Shown here: in pieces, positions 42,128 through 51,064 of the stretch
Layout of the letters: every line of letters begins with the position of its first letter
Position numbering within the stretch: the first letter of the stretch is position 1
Translations under genes and position numbers: made by a program
NCBI GenBank assembly: GCA_000987045.1
Contig: LAKY01000058.1
Location: forward strand, 180,528-244,527
DNA: 64,000 nt
Reading direction: 5' to 3'
Source of the DNA: Clostridiales bacterium PH28_bin88
GTDB taxonomy: Bacteria > Bacillota > PH28-bin88
The notes under the pieces: model-generated
What the model saw: the letters and a program-made list of their open reading frames with translations, nothing else
What the model was told of the DNA's origin: nothing
Database searches by the model: none

Positions 42128-43246
42128 CTACTTGCTCACTATCACCATCTGGCTTTGCTGGTCCCACTTGACCTTGGCGCCCAGTCCCTCGCCAAGGAGC
42201 CGGAGGGGTACCAGTACCCGGCCGCCGGTGATGGTAGCAGGTACATCCAGGTTGACGGGAGTGCCGTTAACCATGGCGACCGTACTGTCAACAGTGAGTT
42301 GGATGGTGATGTCCGCCTTCACTACCGTTACCTGGCGGGTCGCTCCGTCCCAGGTAACCTGGGCGCCGAGACTTTCCGCCAGCGACCGGAAGGGGATCAG
42401 GGTGCGCCCATCCACGACCTGCGGCTGGACGTCGAACTGCGGCTTGCTACCGTTGACAAAGACCTTGATTCCTTCAATCTCCAGTTTTTGATAAGCCTTG
42501 CTCAACTTGGTGAAGATGTTCGGGTCGTTGGGATTAAGACCGGCGGCCCGTTCGTATTTCTCCAGCGCCTTATCCAGTTCTCCCTGAAGTTCCAGGAGTT
42601 CTCCCTGCAACTCGTACACATCGTCGTCCTCCGACTTTTGAGCGGCCATGGCCTGGAGCTGTTGCATCGCTCCCTCTGGATCCCCCTGGCGGTAGAGGCT
42701 TACCGCCAGTAATATACCGGCGTCTTCGTTGCCGGGGTCTATAGCCAGGAGTTGTGTGGCCGCTTCTTTGGCCTGATCCCACTGGCCCAGGGCGGCATAG
42801 GCCTTGGCAAGGTCTTTGTAAGTACCCTTATCGTTAGGGTCTTGTGCCAGTTTAGTTAGAGCTTGGGCCAGGTCTTCCTGGGCTTTCTGAACTTTTCCAG
42901 CTTTCTTCTCGGCGTCTTCGTCCTTTTCCTCGTCCAGGTCAAAGTCTTCATCCGTTTCTTCGTCTGCTTCTTGGTCCTCCTCTACGACTTCGTCCTGCTC
43001 TTCAGCTTCATCCTCGTTTATATCCTCGTTCTCGTCCTGGTCACTATCTTCGTCCGTATCCTCGTCCTCGTTTTCGTCATCCCGGTCTTGGGCTTCCCCG
43101 GCGCCTGGTGTGTCATCGCTGGCGTCCGCTGCCACGGGCGGCGCCGGCAAATCGCTTCCCGCGGCGCCTGCGACTCCTCCCACGGAGTAAATCGCAACCA
43201 GAAATACGGCCATTACCAACAGAACCAGCAACTTTTTGCTACGCAT
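42128..43246 (-). CDS. Secreted acidic TPR / stalk-domain protein
   Basis: 372 residues from ATG 43246 (SD AAGGTG; a GTG at 43255 is possible). Signal peptide KKLLVLLVMAVFLVAIYS. Residues about 50-115 are almost only Asp and Glu. TPR-like repeats follow (DKGTYKDLAKAYAALGQWDQ, GELDKALEKYERAAGLNPND), then a stalk domain with TLIPFRSLAESLGAQVTW and VLVPLRLLGEGLGAKVKW. The acidic segment resembles that of the RsgI protein encoded upstream, and the gene is third in line after sigI and rsgI, so it may belong to the SigI regulon. Confidence 0.82.
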   Translation of the reverse strand: MRSKKLLVLLVMAVFLVAIYSVGGVAGAAGSDLPAPPVAADASDDTPGAGEAQDRDDENEDEDTDEDSDQDENEDINEDEAEEQDEVVEEDQEADEETDEDFDLDEEKDEDAEKKAGKVQKAQEDLAQALTKLAQDPNDKGTYKDLAKAYAALGQWDQAKEAATQLLAIDPGNEDAGILLAVSLYRQGDPEGAMQQLQAMAAQKSEDDDVYELQGELLELQGELDKALEKYERAAGLNPNDPNIFTKLSKAYQKLEIEGIKVFVNGSKPQFDVQPQVVDGRTLIPFRSLAESLGAQVTWDGATRQVTVVKADITIQLTVDSTVAMVNGTPVNLDVPATITGGRVLVPLRLLGEGLGAKVKWDQQSQMVIVSK

Positions 43247-43370
43247 CTTGAACACCTTAACATCCCCTTTCGCCTTTTTTGGCTTTCACTGGTTAGTGCG
43301 CGGGGAGAAAGAAATTTGGGGGACCAGGTCGGAAAAAATTTAATTATTCACGTCCTCATGGCCAGAATCC

Positions 43371-44705
43371 TTATCCTGGTCGCTTGGCATCAGCTTCTTC
43401 ATCGTCACCATTATCACTGTCCACATCTTCTTTTGCTTCTGCGCCCGGTTCTTCTTTCGGAGAATTATTGGGTTTGCTGTCATCACGATTAATGCTTTGG
43501 TCCCCGGCGTCGTCGTCTTTGTCATTGTCGTCTGATTTACTGCCGGTCCCTGAATCGGAAGATGGGATGATACCGGGCAAACGGGTAGCCGGCTCATCGT
43601 CGTTCACTTCACCTATGGCCTTGTCCTGATCATCGTCTATGCTGGTATCTTCTTCGCCGGTTTCCGCATCGTCACCCTCACCCTCATCCTGATCCGCTTC
43701 ATCAACTTTTTCTTTACTTTCCATGCCGCTTTCTTCATCCTGCTCTGGCAGGCGGTCGTCGTCCCCGGCTGGGTCCTCGTCCTCATCCACAGGCGCAAGT
43801 GTTTCTCGCTCGCTCTCTCGATGCTCGGGGTTAACCGTGGCGCTTGGAGTGCGACCGGGCGGTGCTATCCCGGGGTCAACCAGGGTCTCCTTGGGGGGTG
43901 ACGGCTGATTTTTGCCGGGTCCCGCGGTGACACCGAATTCAACCATTATCTGGTCCAACTGAACGCCGGTGGTAGACAGGAGGTTAAGGATTTCCTGTAT
44001 TGTGGTTTTTTCTTTTACCTTGGGGTCTGGTAGAACCCCTTTTTCGGCCGCTTTGGTAGTGAGCAGATAGTTGTTTACCGAAACTCCCGCCTCCCTGGCT
44101 TTGATGCGTTCCTCCGGTGAGGCTTGTTGAATGCCGACCTTGCCCTGGACGTTCCGGTTATCAAGGCTTTTGAGGACAACTTCTTTTACCCTGACAGCTT
44201 CTACGGGGACAGGTGCTCCGTCCCTGGTGGGGATGATGGTCACCAGCACCAGGTTGTCCTGTCCGGGTTTAAGGTAACCGGAGTTTTCCGCCTTTTGGAT
44301 GATCTCGTCAAGGAAGGAATAGACTTCTTTCTTCCGGGGAGAAAGGCCCTTTACCAGCGAACGCGCGTCCTGGTTCAGGGGTTCCACTTCCAGCACCTTG
44401 CCCGCGCCGTCCAGAGCGATTTCCAGGCTGGGGTTGATGTCCATGGCCAGGTAGGCTACCGGGGTGCCGCCGGGCATCAACTGCCAGAGGAACGCTCCAA
44501 GGAATATCATTACCACCAGGCCCGCCACCAGGGCTCCCCGGTAGACAAAGTAAGAAACGGCGGCTACGGGCTGTTCAACCCACACCTCCTGGCCAATGGC
44601 AGCCCCCGTGGGAGGAAGGGGGTAGCGCCTGAACTGCCGGTCTTCAGTGGCGACCCACATGTGGCGGCCTTCCGTCTTGATTACCAACCCCTTTATTTTG
44701 CTCAC
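43371..44705 (-). CDS. rsgI: Anti-sigma-I factor RsgI-like protein
   Basis: 444 residues. The cytoplasmic N-terminal anti-sigma domain (KIKGLVIKTEGRHMWVATED, then PLPPTGAAIGQEVWVEQ) binds SigI; a membrane helix at about 55-78 (ALVAGLVVMIFLGAFLWQLM) follows; then the outside RsgI domain (YLAMDINPSLEIALDGAGKV) known for autocleavage between Asn and Pro in the 'NPS' region. The C-terminal 170 residues are an acidic Asp/Glu/Ser linker without a carbohydrate-binding module, so the sensed signal is unclear. GTG start with SD GGGGAGGTG and a 4-bp overlap with sigI (GTGA). Confidence 0.9.
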   Translation of the reverse strand: MSKIKGLVIKTEGRHMWVATEDRQFRRYPLPPTGAAIGQEVWVEQPVAAVSYFVYRGALVAGLVVMIFLGAFLWQLMPGGTPVAYLAMDINPSLEIALDGAGKVLEVEPLNQDARSLVKGLSPRKKEVYSFLDEIIQKAENSGYLKPGQDNLVLVTIIPTRDGAPVPVEAVRVKEVVLKSLDNRNVQGKVGIQQASPEERIKAREAGVSVNNYLLTTKAAEKGVLPDPKVKEKTTIQEILNLLSTTGVQLDQIMVEFGVTAGPGKNQPSPPKETLVDPGIAPPGRTPSATVNPEHRESERETLAPVDEDEDPAGDDDRLPEQDEESGMESKEKVDEADQDEGEGDDAETGEEDTSIDDDQDKAIGEVNDDEPATRLPGIIPSSDSGTGSKSDDNDKDDDAGDQSINRDDSKPNNSPKEEPGAEAKEDVDSDNGDDEEADAKRPG

Positions 44706-45487
44706 CGAGGGTCACCTCCCCTTAAAAAGCCGGACGGCAGTTTTGGCATGCCCGTTCGGCCAGCGCTGGCGATAGCCGGCGGTGGCAGCGAGAACAAGGA
44801 CCGCAGGTGCGTGAATTCAGGCAGGGTGAGGATCAGGGTCAACGCCAGGATGTAAGCCCGTCCCCTTTTTAACACCTTCCGGCTGAGACGGGTGGCCCGG
44901 GAGAGTTCCTGGAGAGGGAGTTGCCTGTATCGCTTCACATAGGCCAGCAAGTCCTTTTCCCGGGCCAGTACACAGGCGGCTTGCACCAGCATCTCCCGGG
45001 TATCCCGGTGCTTGGGGCAGGCCATTTCCAGCAGTTGAAGTGAAAGATTAAAGGTTCGTAAAACCTGGTCGAAACGGAGCATTTCCTCCGCCCGCTCGCG
45101 GGCCAGCTCTTCCGCGTGGTACTGTCTCCAGGCGGTATCCGCTTCCCACTGGGGAAGGCCTTCGTCATCGTCATGCAGTCCCTCCAGGGAGAGGTGGCGG
45201 TGTCGTGATTCTTTACGAAAATAGTCAATCAGCCGGTTTTTGATCACCAGCCGGGCATAGCTCAGGAACTCCTTGCCGGCCGAGGGGTTAAAGGTATCGA
45301 TGGCCTCGTTGAAGGCCAGCAGGCTGACGCTAAGCTCGTCGTCGTTTTGCCAGTAGAGCCTGCGGCCGCAGTAAGTAGCTGCAACTTCTGCTATGTAAGC
45401 CCGGTGAGATTGGAGCAGCTCATCCCGGGCCTTCTCGTCTCCGGCCCTCGCCTTTTCCAGAAGGTAGTTCAGCTGTCGGTCCTGCAC
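44702..45487 (-). CDS. sigI: RNA polymerase sigma factor SigI
   Basis: 261 residues. Region 2 is seen in YWQNDDELSVSLLAFNEAID and FNPSAGKEFLSYARLVIKNR LIDYFRKE; the C-terminal SigI domain holds LAYVKRYRQLPLQELSRATR and RKVLKRGRAYILAL. The C-terminal tail is proline-rich. SigI responds to heat or polysaccharide signals in related genera via RsgI. GTG start. A self-recognising promoter is suggested at 45514-45540. Confidence 0.9.
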   Translation of the reverse strand: MQDRQLNYLLEKARAGDEKARDELLQSHRAYIAEVAATYCGRRLYWQNDDELSVSLLAFNEAIDTFNPSAGKEFLSYARLVIKNRLIDYFRKESRHRHLSLEGLHDDDEGLPQWEADTAWRQYHAEELARERAEEMLRFDQVLRTFNLSLQLLEMACPKHRDTREMLVQAACVLAREKDLLAYVKRYRQLPLQELSRATRLSRKVLKRGRAYILALTLILTLPEFTHLRSLFSLPPPAIASAGRTGMPKLPSGFLRGGDPR

Positions 45488-45513
45488 CAGGTAATCACCT
45501 ACCTACAGTAACA

Positions 45514-45540
45514 TTCGTGCAACGATAAGTTTTTAGGGGC
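45514..45540 (-). promoter_or_regulatory. Possible SigI-dependent autoregulatory promoter
   Basis: Minus strand GCCCCT (45540-45535), 17 bp, CGAA (45517-45514), about 27 bp before the sigI start. The Bacillus SigI consensus is ACCCCC and CGAA. The match is partial in the -35 part. Confidence 0.4.
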
Positions 45541-45645
45541 CTTCAAAATGTACCGGTCCAGTGAATTTTGACCCGAAACTTCTCTTCGATCCTTTTATCG
45601 GCCTGGTGTGCAGGCCTCTAACACCCCGTCCGGGAAGGGAATACA

Positions 45646-45810
45646 ATGGGGTTTACCAGCCAAATCCTTAACCGTTTATCGCCTGTGGACGGCCATCACT
45701 TCGACCTGGTAGTTTTGAATACACTGCCCAGTATTCTCGCCTTCCGCATTATTAAAAGCGGGCACCTGATCTACCAGAACGACCCCTACACGGTGGACTC
45801 GTTAGGATAA
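45646..45810 (+). pseudogene. MntA-like nucleotidyltransferase, C-terminal scrap
   Basis: From an ATG with GGGAAGGGAA upstream: FTSQILNRLSPVDGHHFDLV, then LNTLPSILAFRIIKSGHLIYQNDP and TAA at 45808. This is the end of MntA-type antitoxins (VDxVxLNxxP-x-LAF-x-I-I). The GSx9DxD catalytic part is missing. The scrap overlaps the end of the vapC gene on the other strand. Confidence 0.6.
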
Positions 45811-46193
45811 GGATTTAAAGTCAGTAACCCTTCAACAAGATAAAAGTGCTTGACGTTTTTAGTGACCAGGATGGCATTCAGGTCTAAACAAGTGCTAGCA
45901 ATGACGGCATCAACGGGGGCAAGGCCTTTATCCCTGTAGTTCCGTAAGAGTTGACCGGCTCGCCTGGCAATGCTAGAGGAGACTGGAATAGAGGTGAAAC
46001 ACCTCAGTAGGTTCTCTATTGCCTGCTTTTCACCCTTTCTTGACATCGCGCCTGCGAACAGTTCCATTTCTGTAAGAACAGACACTTGACCTATATACTC
46101 GCCTTGAAAAACCCGTCGTAAGAAAGTGGTAGAGGGCTCAAATCCCCGGAGGTGATCAATGATTATATCGGTGTCGATGAGAATGCTATTCAT
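45786..46193 (-). CDS. vapC: VapC-type PIN-domain toxin
   Basis: 135 residues. SILIDTDIIIDHLRGFEPST with the first acidic residue, EMELFAGA, and LAPVDAVIASTCLDLNAILV TKN bearing the later acids give a full PIN active site. RNase toxin of a type II system. It overlaps its antitoxin gene by 8 bp. Confidence 0.88.
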   Translation of the reverse strand: MNSILIDTDIIIDHLRGFEPSTTFLRRVFQGEYIGQVSVLTEMELFAGAMSRKGEKQAIENLLRCFTSIPVSSSIARRAGQLLRNYRDKGLAPVDAVIASTCLDLNAILVTKNVKHFYLVEGLLTLNPYPNESTV

Positions 46194-46470
46194 TGAGTAG
46201 CCCTTCTAGGCGCTTGTGGTCAGATTCCCGGATGCGCCTGATAAAGTTTTCATCAAAGTCGTTTCGATCTTTCCACATGCCTGCAGTGGCCTGAATTATG
46301 TCTTCCGCTGTTACTTTGCTTCCGGGTAAAGCCTTTCTTTTTACCTCCAGCACAACGCTGTTTTCCCCCACGGCCTTTACTACCAGGGCATCGCCGGTAT
46401 GAATCTTCAGCTGTCGCCGAACTTCCGAGGGTAAAGTTATTTGCCCTTTTGAAGATATGCGGGTTTCCAT
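46186..46470 (-). CDS. vapB: AbrB/MazE-type VapB antitoxin
   Basis: 94 residues. SpoVT/AbrB DNA-binding domain METRISSKGQITLPSEVRRQ LKIHTGD and a C-terminal toxin-binding helix region (RNDFDENFIRRIRESDHKRL). SD GGAG 9 nt from ATG 46470. It neutralises the PIN toxin and autoregulates the pair. Confidence 0.88.
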   Translation of the reverse strand: METRISSKGQITLPSEVRRQLKIHTGDALVVKAVGENSVVLEVKRKALPGSKVTAEDIIQATAGMWKDRNDFDENFIRRIRESDHKRLEGLLNE

Positions 46471-46684
46471 GCATTCGCACTCCTATTCTTACAATTCTTA
46501 TTTAGTAAAGCATATCATGCAGAGTAAAGCGATGTCAAGAAAAGGGACCCTGGGAAGACGAACTGCTTAGTAAAACAGTTTTTGTGACAAAATTTCGGCT
46601 AAATCACCCGAACAAGGCAGGAATACTTCCACTTATGGCGAAACATGCCATTTGTGACTTGCCCTGGTAGGGGTGTGATGTGTT
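46471..46684. other. Leader region of the SLH/FecR gene
   Basis: No gene. Contains a small hairpin GGCGAAACATGCC (46635-46647) and AT-rich stretches that may hold the promoter of the following gene; no confident -35/-10 pair. Confidence 0.3.
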
Positions 46685-49600
46685 GTGCAGTATAGCGCTA
46701 GCAAGCGTTGGGTAGTGGTCATCGCGTGGGTCCTGGCTCTGGTAGTCATACTCTTTTGGACTCCCACTATCGCTAAAGTCACCTACGCCGCGGTCGGTGG
46801 CAAACCTGTTTTCGACTTTCCGGCTTTTAGCCAGCACTACCGCTACGTGCGGTTCCTCATAGATCGGGGAGCTGTCGAAGAATATCCCGGCGGCACCTTC
46901 AAGCCCGTGCAGACCATTACACGTGCGGAAGCCGTCAAAATGGCGGTGATGCTGGCCAACCTTTCAACGCGCATTCCGGACCGGCCGACCTTTCCAGACG
47001 TACAACCCGACCACCGGTTGTATCCCTACGTGGAAACGGCTGCGGCTGCCGGTCTGGTGGATGGTTACCCCGACGGGACCTTCCGCCCCCAAGAGCCTCT
47101 CAGCAGGGCGGAGACCGCCCTGCTCCTCCACCGGTTATCCGGGGAGAACCGGAGTTGGACAGGCCCTGCGCTCACCCGTGACGTTTCCTCCTGGGCTATG
47201 GCTTCCGCCAATACCTTTGTGGACGCAGGCCTGTTAGGGGTGGATGAAGACGGGTTATTTCATGCCAATTGGGGCATGAGCCGGGGAGAGTTTTACCGGG
47301 TGCTGGCCCTCTTAACCACCATCAGCGACAAGTGGCGGAGAGTTCCCCTCAAAGCAGAACTGGTGCCTCAGCAAGGGGAAACCTACGTTAAAAGGCCCGG
47401 CGGCGAAAAAGAAGGAGTGACAGGCCCGGTATTGTTGGAAGTGGGGGATACCGTAGTAACGGGCGGCAACGGCCGGGCGGAAATCCAGTTTGAGGACGGC
47501 ACCGCTCTATTACTGGGGAATGGAACCGAGCTGGAAGTAGTTAAACTGGACGGGTCCATCTTCATCCTACCTGACGGGAGAGCGGGGAGCGCGGTGGAAG
47601 GGTTAGAGATTAATCTCCTTAGGGGGCAGGTGTTTGGTGGGCTGGCCCCCCGGAGCCTTTACCGGGGGACTATGTCTCAGCGGGTTAAGATCAGCATGCC
47701 ATGGGGGGAAGTGGGTATCGGGGGTACCTTCTGGATGAACCAGGTTACTCCGGCGAACCAGATCACCAACATACTGTCGGGAGCGGCCCAGATAAGCGCC
47801 GCTGGCGGGAAGCTAGACCTGGCTACCGGTCAGCAGGCCCGGGTGACCGCTGCCGGGGTTACACCGGCGCCTCCAACCCCGGTGCCCTTTGAGGAGAAAA
47901 TGGCATGGGTGGTTCATAAGGCATGGGTGCTGGAGACGGTCCGGGGAATCAAAGAGCAGGCCCCGGAGATGCCTAAGGCCCTCCCGCCGGTCGCGCCCCT
48001 GCCGCCCGGAGAGGATAAAGACGAAGCGGGGGGAGCGGGAGAACCGCCGGAGTTACCGGTGATGCCCGCCGTTCAGGCGGAAGTTGAAAAACCAGCCGAC
48101 CTGCTGGCCCAACTGGAGGAAGTGCTCCAACAGTTAAGGGAGATGGAAAGGGCGGTAGAAAAGGCGACGGAACGCAGGGCTGCTGACCCTGATCCGGTCA
48201 TTCCCGCAGACATTACTCCACCTGGAGTGAGTTTTACCGGCCCGGTGGATAATGAGGAGGGTGTGGCTGTTAACCCCATCATTGAAGTGGTCTTTGGGGA
48301 AAAGGTAGGGGAAGGAAGCACGTACCCTGGTATCGTGGTGAAAGACAACAACAATGAAGCGGTTACCGTAATTAGAAGCATCACCGATAACATCCTCACC
48401 CTTGTCCCGGTGAACAACCTGGCCCACGGCACCACCTATACCGTCACCATCCCGGCGGGGGCGGTGAGGGACTTGGCGGGTAATGAGCTGGTGGGGGACT
48501 ATACCTTCAGCTTTATCACCGGGCCCGAGCCGGATACCACGCCCCCGGTGGTGAGCGCCGGCCCTGTCGGCGGCCTGTACAATACGGAACTGGAAGTCAT
48601 ACTGGAGGCATCCGAACCGGGGGCGATCTACTATACCACTGACGGGTCCGACCCGACCACCAGCGGCACCCTGTACACTGGGCCGATCAATACCGGTGAA
48701 ACGACGACGATGAAGTTCATGGCCGTGGACCGGGCAGGAAACCAGTCCGCTGTCTACACGGAGACGTACACCATAGACACCACCCCGCCCCGGGTGGACT
48801 CCACCGACCCGGCCGGGGACGAAGTGGACGTGGCAAAAGACAAGACCATCACCGTTACCTTCAGCGAGGAAGTGCAGGCGGGTGAAAACTTCAATGGGAT
48901 CACGCTTCAGGCCGGAGAAACAGTGGTTGCGGCCACTTACGGCCTGAACGGCAATGCGCTCACTATCAATCCTGATTCGGACCTGGATTACGGCACCACC
49001 TATACCGTCACCATACCTGCGGGAGCGGTGCAAGACAGTGCGGGGAACGCCCTGGCGGACCTTTACGCCTTCAGCCTTACCACTGCCAGAGGCCAGACCG
49101 CCCTGACGATTGCGGGCTCAATTCCGGATACCGTTCTGGCGGGCTCGGAAGTCCAACTGGAGGCGGTGCTGCGGGATTCCTTATCGGAAGAGTTGCTGGG
49201 GGGCAGGCAGGTCACCTTCGAACTTTTAACTGCTGAGGGCTCGGCTCTAACACCCTCGGTGCAGGCGGCCGTATATACGGGAGCATCCGGGGAGGAACTG
49301 GGGGTGGCCAGGGCTAACATCGCCGTACCGGTGGACCTGGCTTCAGGCGAGTATTTGATCCAGGCCGCCTACGTGGGCGGAGCGGACTACCTGGGTACTG
49401 TCTCAACGAAAACCTTGATGGTGGTTGCCCCATACATCCTGAAAGAAACCTTTGACACCGCGAATTACGGCTCGAACGTCAATGTCGAAAACTGGGCCTA
49501 CAGCCTTGGCAACCAAAGACTGCAAAAGGCCGGTCCTAATGTCTCGGGCTTAAAGGTTTACCCCGTCCATGACGCTCCGGTGGACATCAGCGACCGGGTT

Positions 49601-50029
49601 ATCGCCTTTGGCCTGAACCACAATTACGGGTATGAAGGAGAGGCACTGTTATATCGCTCGGGACTTGTGGGAAGCCCCACGGAATTCGACGCTTCCACGG
49701 CCCAAAACAGTATATACCTGAAGAAAAGCCCGAAACCCGGGGGCGGTTGGGCGTTCTACCTGGCCAAGAGGGTTGACGGCACGGAAACGGTTTCCCTGGG
49801 CTTTATGAGGGTGGTAAACCGGGTACAAATAGTGGTGGACAAACCCCATAACCTGGCCAGGTTGCAGGAAGTTGACGCCAACGGCAATGTACTTGGGGAA
49901 ATTACGCTGGACATTACCGGCATACCCGTTAACCAGGTCTACCCTCGTTGGACTTTTGCCATCGGGTCAACGAGCTTTACGGCCTGGCTGGATGATATCT
50001 ATGTAAAGATCCTGTCGATAGAACCTTAG
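46685..50029 (+). CDS. SLH-domain surface protein with FecR-like, Big_5 and chitobiase-like domains
   Basis: 1114 residues. Signal anchor 8-30; SLH repeats at about 45-210 (RFLIDRGAVEEYPGGTFKPV, AAAAGLVDGYPDGTFRPQEP); a FecR-like domain at about 240-390 (LLEVGDTVVTGGNGRAEIQF, MPWGEVGIGGTFWMN); a proline/acid linker and coiled coil; Big_5 Ig-like domains (VAVNPIIEVVFGEKV; VAKDKTITVTFSEEV) around a chitobiase-type repeat (AIYYTTDGSDPTTSGTLYTG); an Ig-like module and a C-terminal beta domain. SLH repeats bind the pyruvylated wall polymer made with CsaB. GTG start with AGGGGTG upstream. The FecR domain in an SLH protein is unusual. Confidence 0.85.
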   Translation: MQYSASKRWVVVIAWVLALVVILFWTPTIAKVTYAAVGGKPVFDFPAFSQHYRYVRFLIDRGAVEEYPGGTFKPVQTITRAEAVKMAVMLANLSTRIPDRPTFPDVQPDHRLYPYVETAAAAGLVDGYPDGTFRPQEPLSRAETALLLHRLSGENRSWTGPALTRDVSSWAMASANTFVDAGLLGVDEDGLFHANWGMSRGEFYRVLALLTTISDKWRRVPLKAELVPQQGETYVKRPGGEKEGVTGPVLLEVGDTVVTGGNGRAEIQFEDGTALLLGNGTELEVVKLDGSIFILPDGRAGSAVEGLEINLLRGQVFGGLAPRSLYRGTMSQRVKISMPWGEVGIGGTFWMNQVTPANQITNILSGAAQISAAGGKLDLATGQQARVTAAGVTPAPPTPVPFEEKMAWVVHKAWVLETVRGIKEQAPEMPKALPPVAPLPPGEDKDEAGGAGEPPELPVMPAVQAEVEKPADLLAQLEEVLQQLREMERAVEKATERRAADPDPVIPADITPPGVSFTGPVDNEEGVAVNPIIEVVFGEKVGEGSTYPGIVVKDNNNEAVTVIRSITDNILTLVPVNNLAHGTTYTVTIPAGAVRDLAGNELVGDYTFSFITGPEPDTTPPVVSAGPVGGLYNTELEVILEASEPGAIYYTTDGSDPTTSGTLYTGPINTGETTTMKFMAVDRAGNQSAVYTETYTIDTTPPRVDSTDPAGDEVDVAKDKTITVTFSEEVQAGENFNGITLQAGETVVAATYGLNGNALTINPDSDLDYGTTYTVTIPAGAVQDSAGNALADLYAFSLTTARGQTALTIAGSIPDTVLAGSEVQLEAVLRDSLSEELLGGRQVTFELLTAEGSALTPSVQAAVYTGASGEELGVARANIAVPVDLASGEYLIQAAYVGGADYLGTVSTKTLMVVAPYILKETFDTANYGSNVNVENWAYSLGNQRLQKAGPNVSGLKVYPVHDAPVDISDRVIAFGLNHNYGYEGEALLYRSGLVGSPTEFDASTAQNSIYLKKSPKPGGGWAFYLAKRVDGTETVSLGFMRVVNRVQIVVDKPHNLARLQEVDANGNVLGEITLDITGIPVNQVYPRWTFAIGSTSFTAWLDDIYVKILSIEP

Positions 50030-50113
50030 AAAGAGATGACCGGGCGGCCGGGGGAGGGCGATTTCTCGGGCTGCTTGATTTCCCTTAGAGTTGTAAGATA
50101 TTTGAAAGAATAT

Positions 50114-50680
50114 CTAGGAGTTAAGGATAAGCAACCCTAGCCCTCCCAAGATAACAAGCGGCTCATCAGATGTGGTGAGCCGTGTACTCCGCGCACTTGG
50201 CATTATCGCGATCTTTCCAGGCCCCCTCGGCCAGGCGTATGCCTTTCCGCAGCACTTCTTGTATTTTTTCCCGCTACCGCATGGGCAGGGCTGGTTACGT
50301 CCCACTTTTTCCGCTTTTCCCAGAGAAACGACGGGCCTGGTAAAGGGTTTCGGCCTGCGCTCTACCACCTTAATCCCTTTTTGCTCCCATCCCTCTTCGT
50401 CCTGGCAGAAAAACAAGTAGTCCTGCAGTGCGTTTTCCAGCAGGGCCGATTGCCCTGCTTTTCCGCACACTCCACCAGGTGCTCGTGAGCCATGGCGGCG
50501 CCTTCCGCATCCCCTGCTTCCACGCCCGGGCAACAGCGGCGCCGTTTGATTTCCTGCCGCTCCCGCCGGTGCGGAAAGCCAGCAGCGCCTCGCTATAAAT
50601 CATAAAACAGGGTATATAACCGTGATTCTCCGCCAGAAGCTGGCGGCACTCCTCTGCCAAACCTGATTCCTTTGCCCTTG
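50114..50680 (-). pseudogene. SEC-C motif protein, frameshifted and 5'-truncated
   Basis: The C-terminal frame holds [20 protein letters not shown] and the SEC-C zinc motif [19 protein letters not shown]. Upstream frames contain [20 protein letters not shown] and [10 protein letters not shown] in another phase. At about 50680 the coding changes to a MalT-like ATPase fragment, so the gene is chimeric and dead. Confidence 0.6.
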
Positions 50681-51003
50681 CGGGCTGACTGCACCGCCAG
50701 CACCACCCCGGCAGGCCAGCATTCGGTTGAGACGGCAATCTCGTCCGCCAGCCCGGGCGCGATAGACCCGCCATTCACCCTGCTTAAAAGCTGTTTAACC
50801 TCTTCCACCTCAAAAGCAAGTTCCTGGGGTCCCACATCGTGCACCTGGGCCTGCAACGCCAGGCGTTCCACCCTTAAGGGCGGCTGGTGACGCCCCGCCA
50901 GGCACAGGTGAACATTGGGGGGCAGGTTGTTCAGCAGGAAATGCACCGTTTCGTTGACCACCGGCGTGCCGGCGACCACATGGTAGTCATCAAGCACTAC
51001 CAC
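50680..51003 (-). pseudogene. MalT-like STAND ATPase fragment
   Basis: VVLDDYHVVAGTPVVNETVH carries Walker B and sensor parts of the same family as 16615 (VVDDYHLVAGNQEVEALVGR); then LALQAQVHDVGPQELAFEVE and STECWPAGVVLAVQSARKGK. The P-loop part and everything after residue about 260 of a full protein are missing. It lies near the SARP-type site 3 at 51978. Confidence 0.65.
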
Positions 51004-51064
51004 TGCCCCGCATACGCGTGGCGGGTGCCGTCCCCTGGTCGTATCGCATGCCGTTGCCCTCTTT

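Noticed and set aside
46628..46690. Possible riboswitch before the SLH/FecR gene
   Set aside because: Only one 3-bp stem (GGC/GCC) is clear; no known consensus and no terminator.
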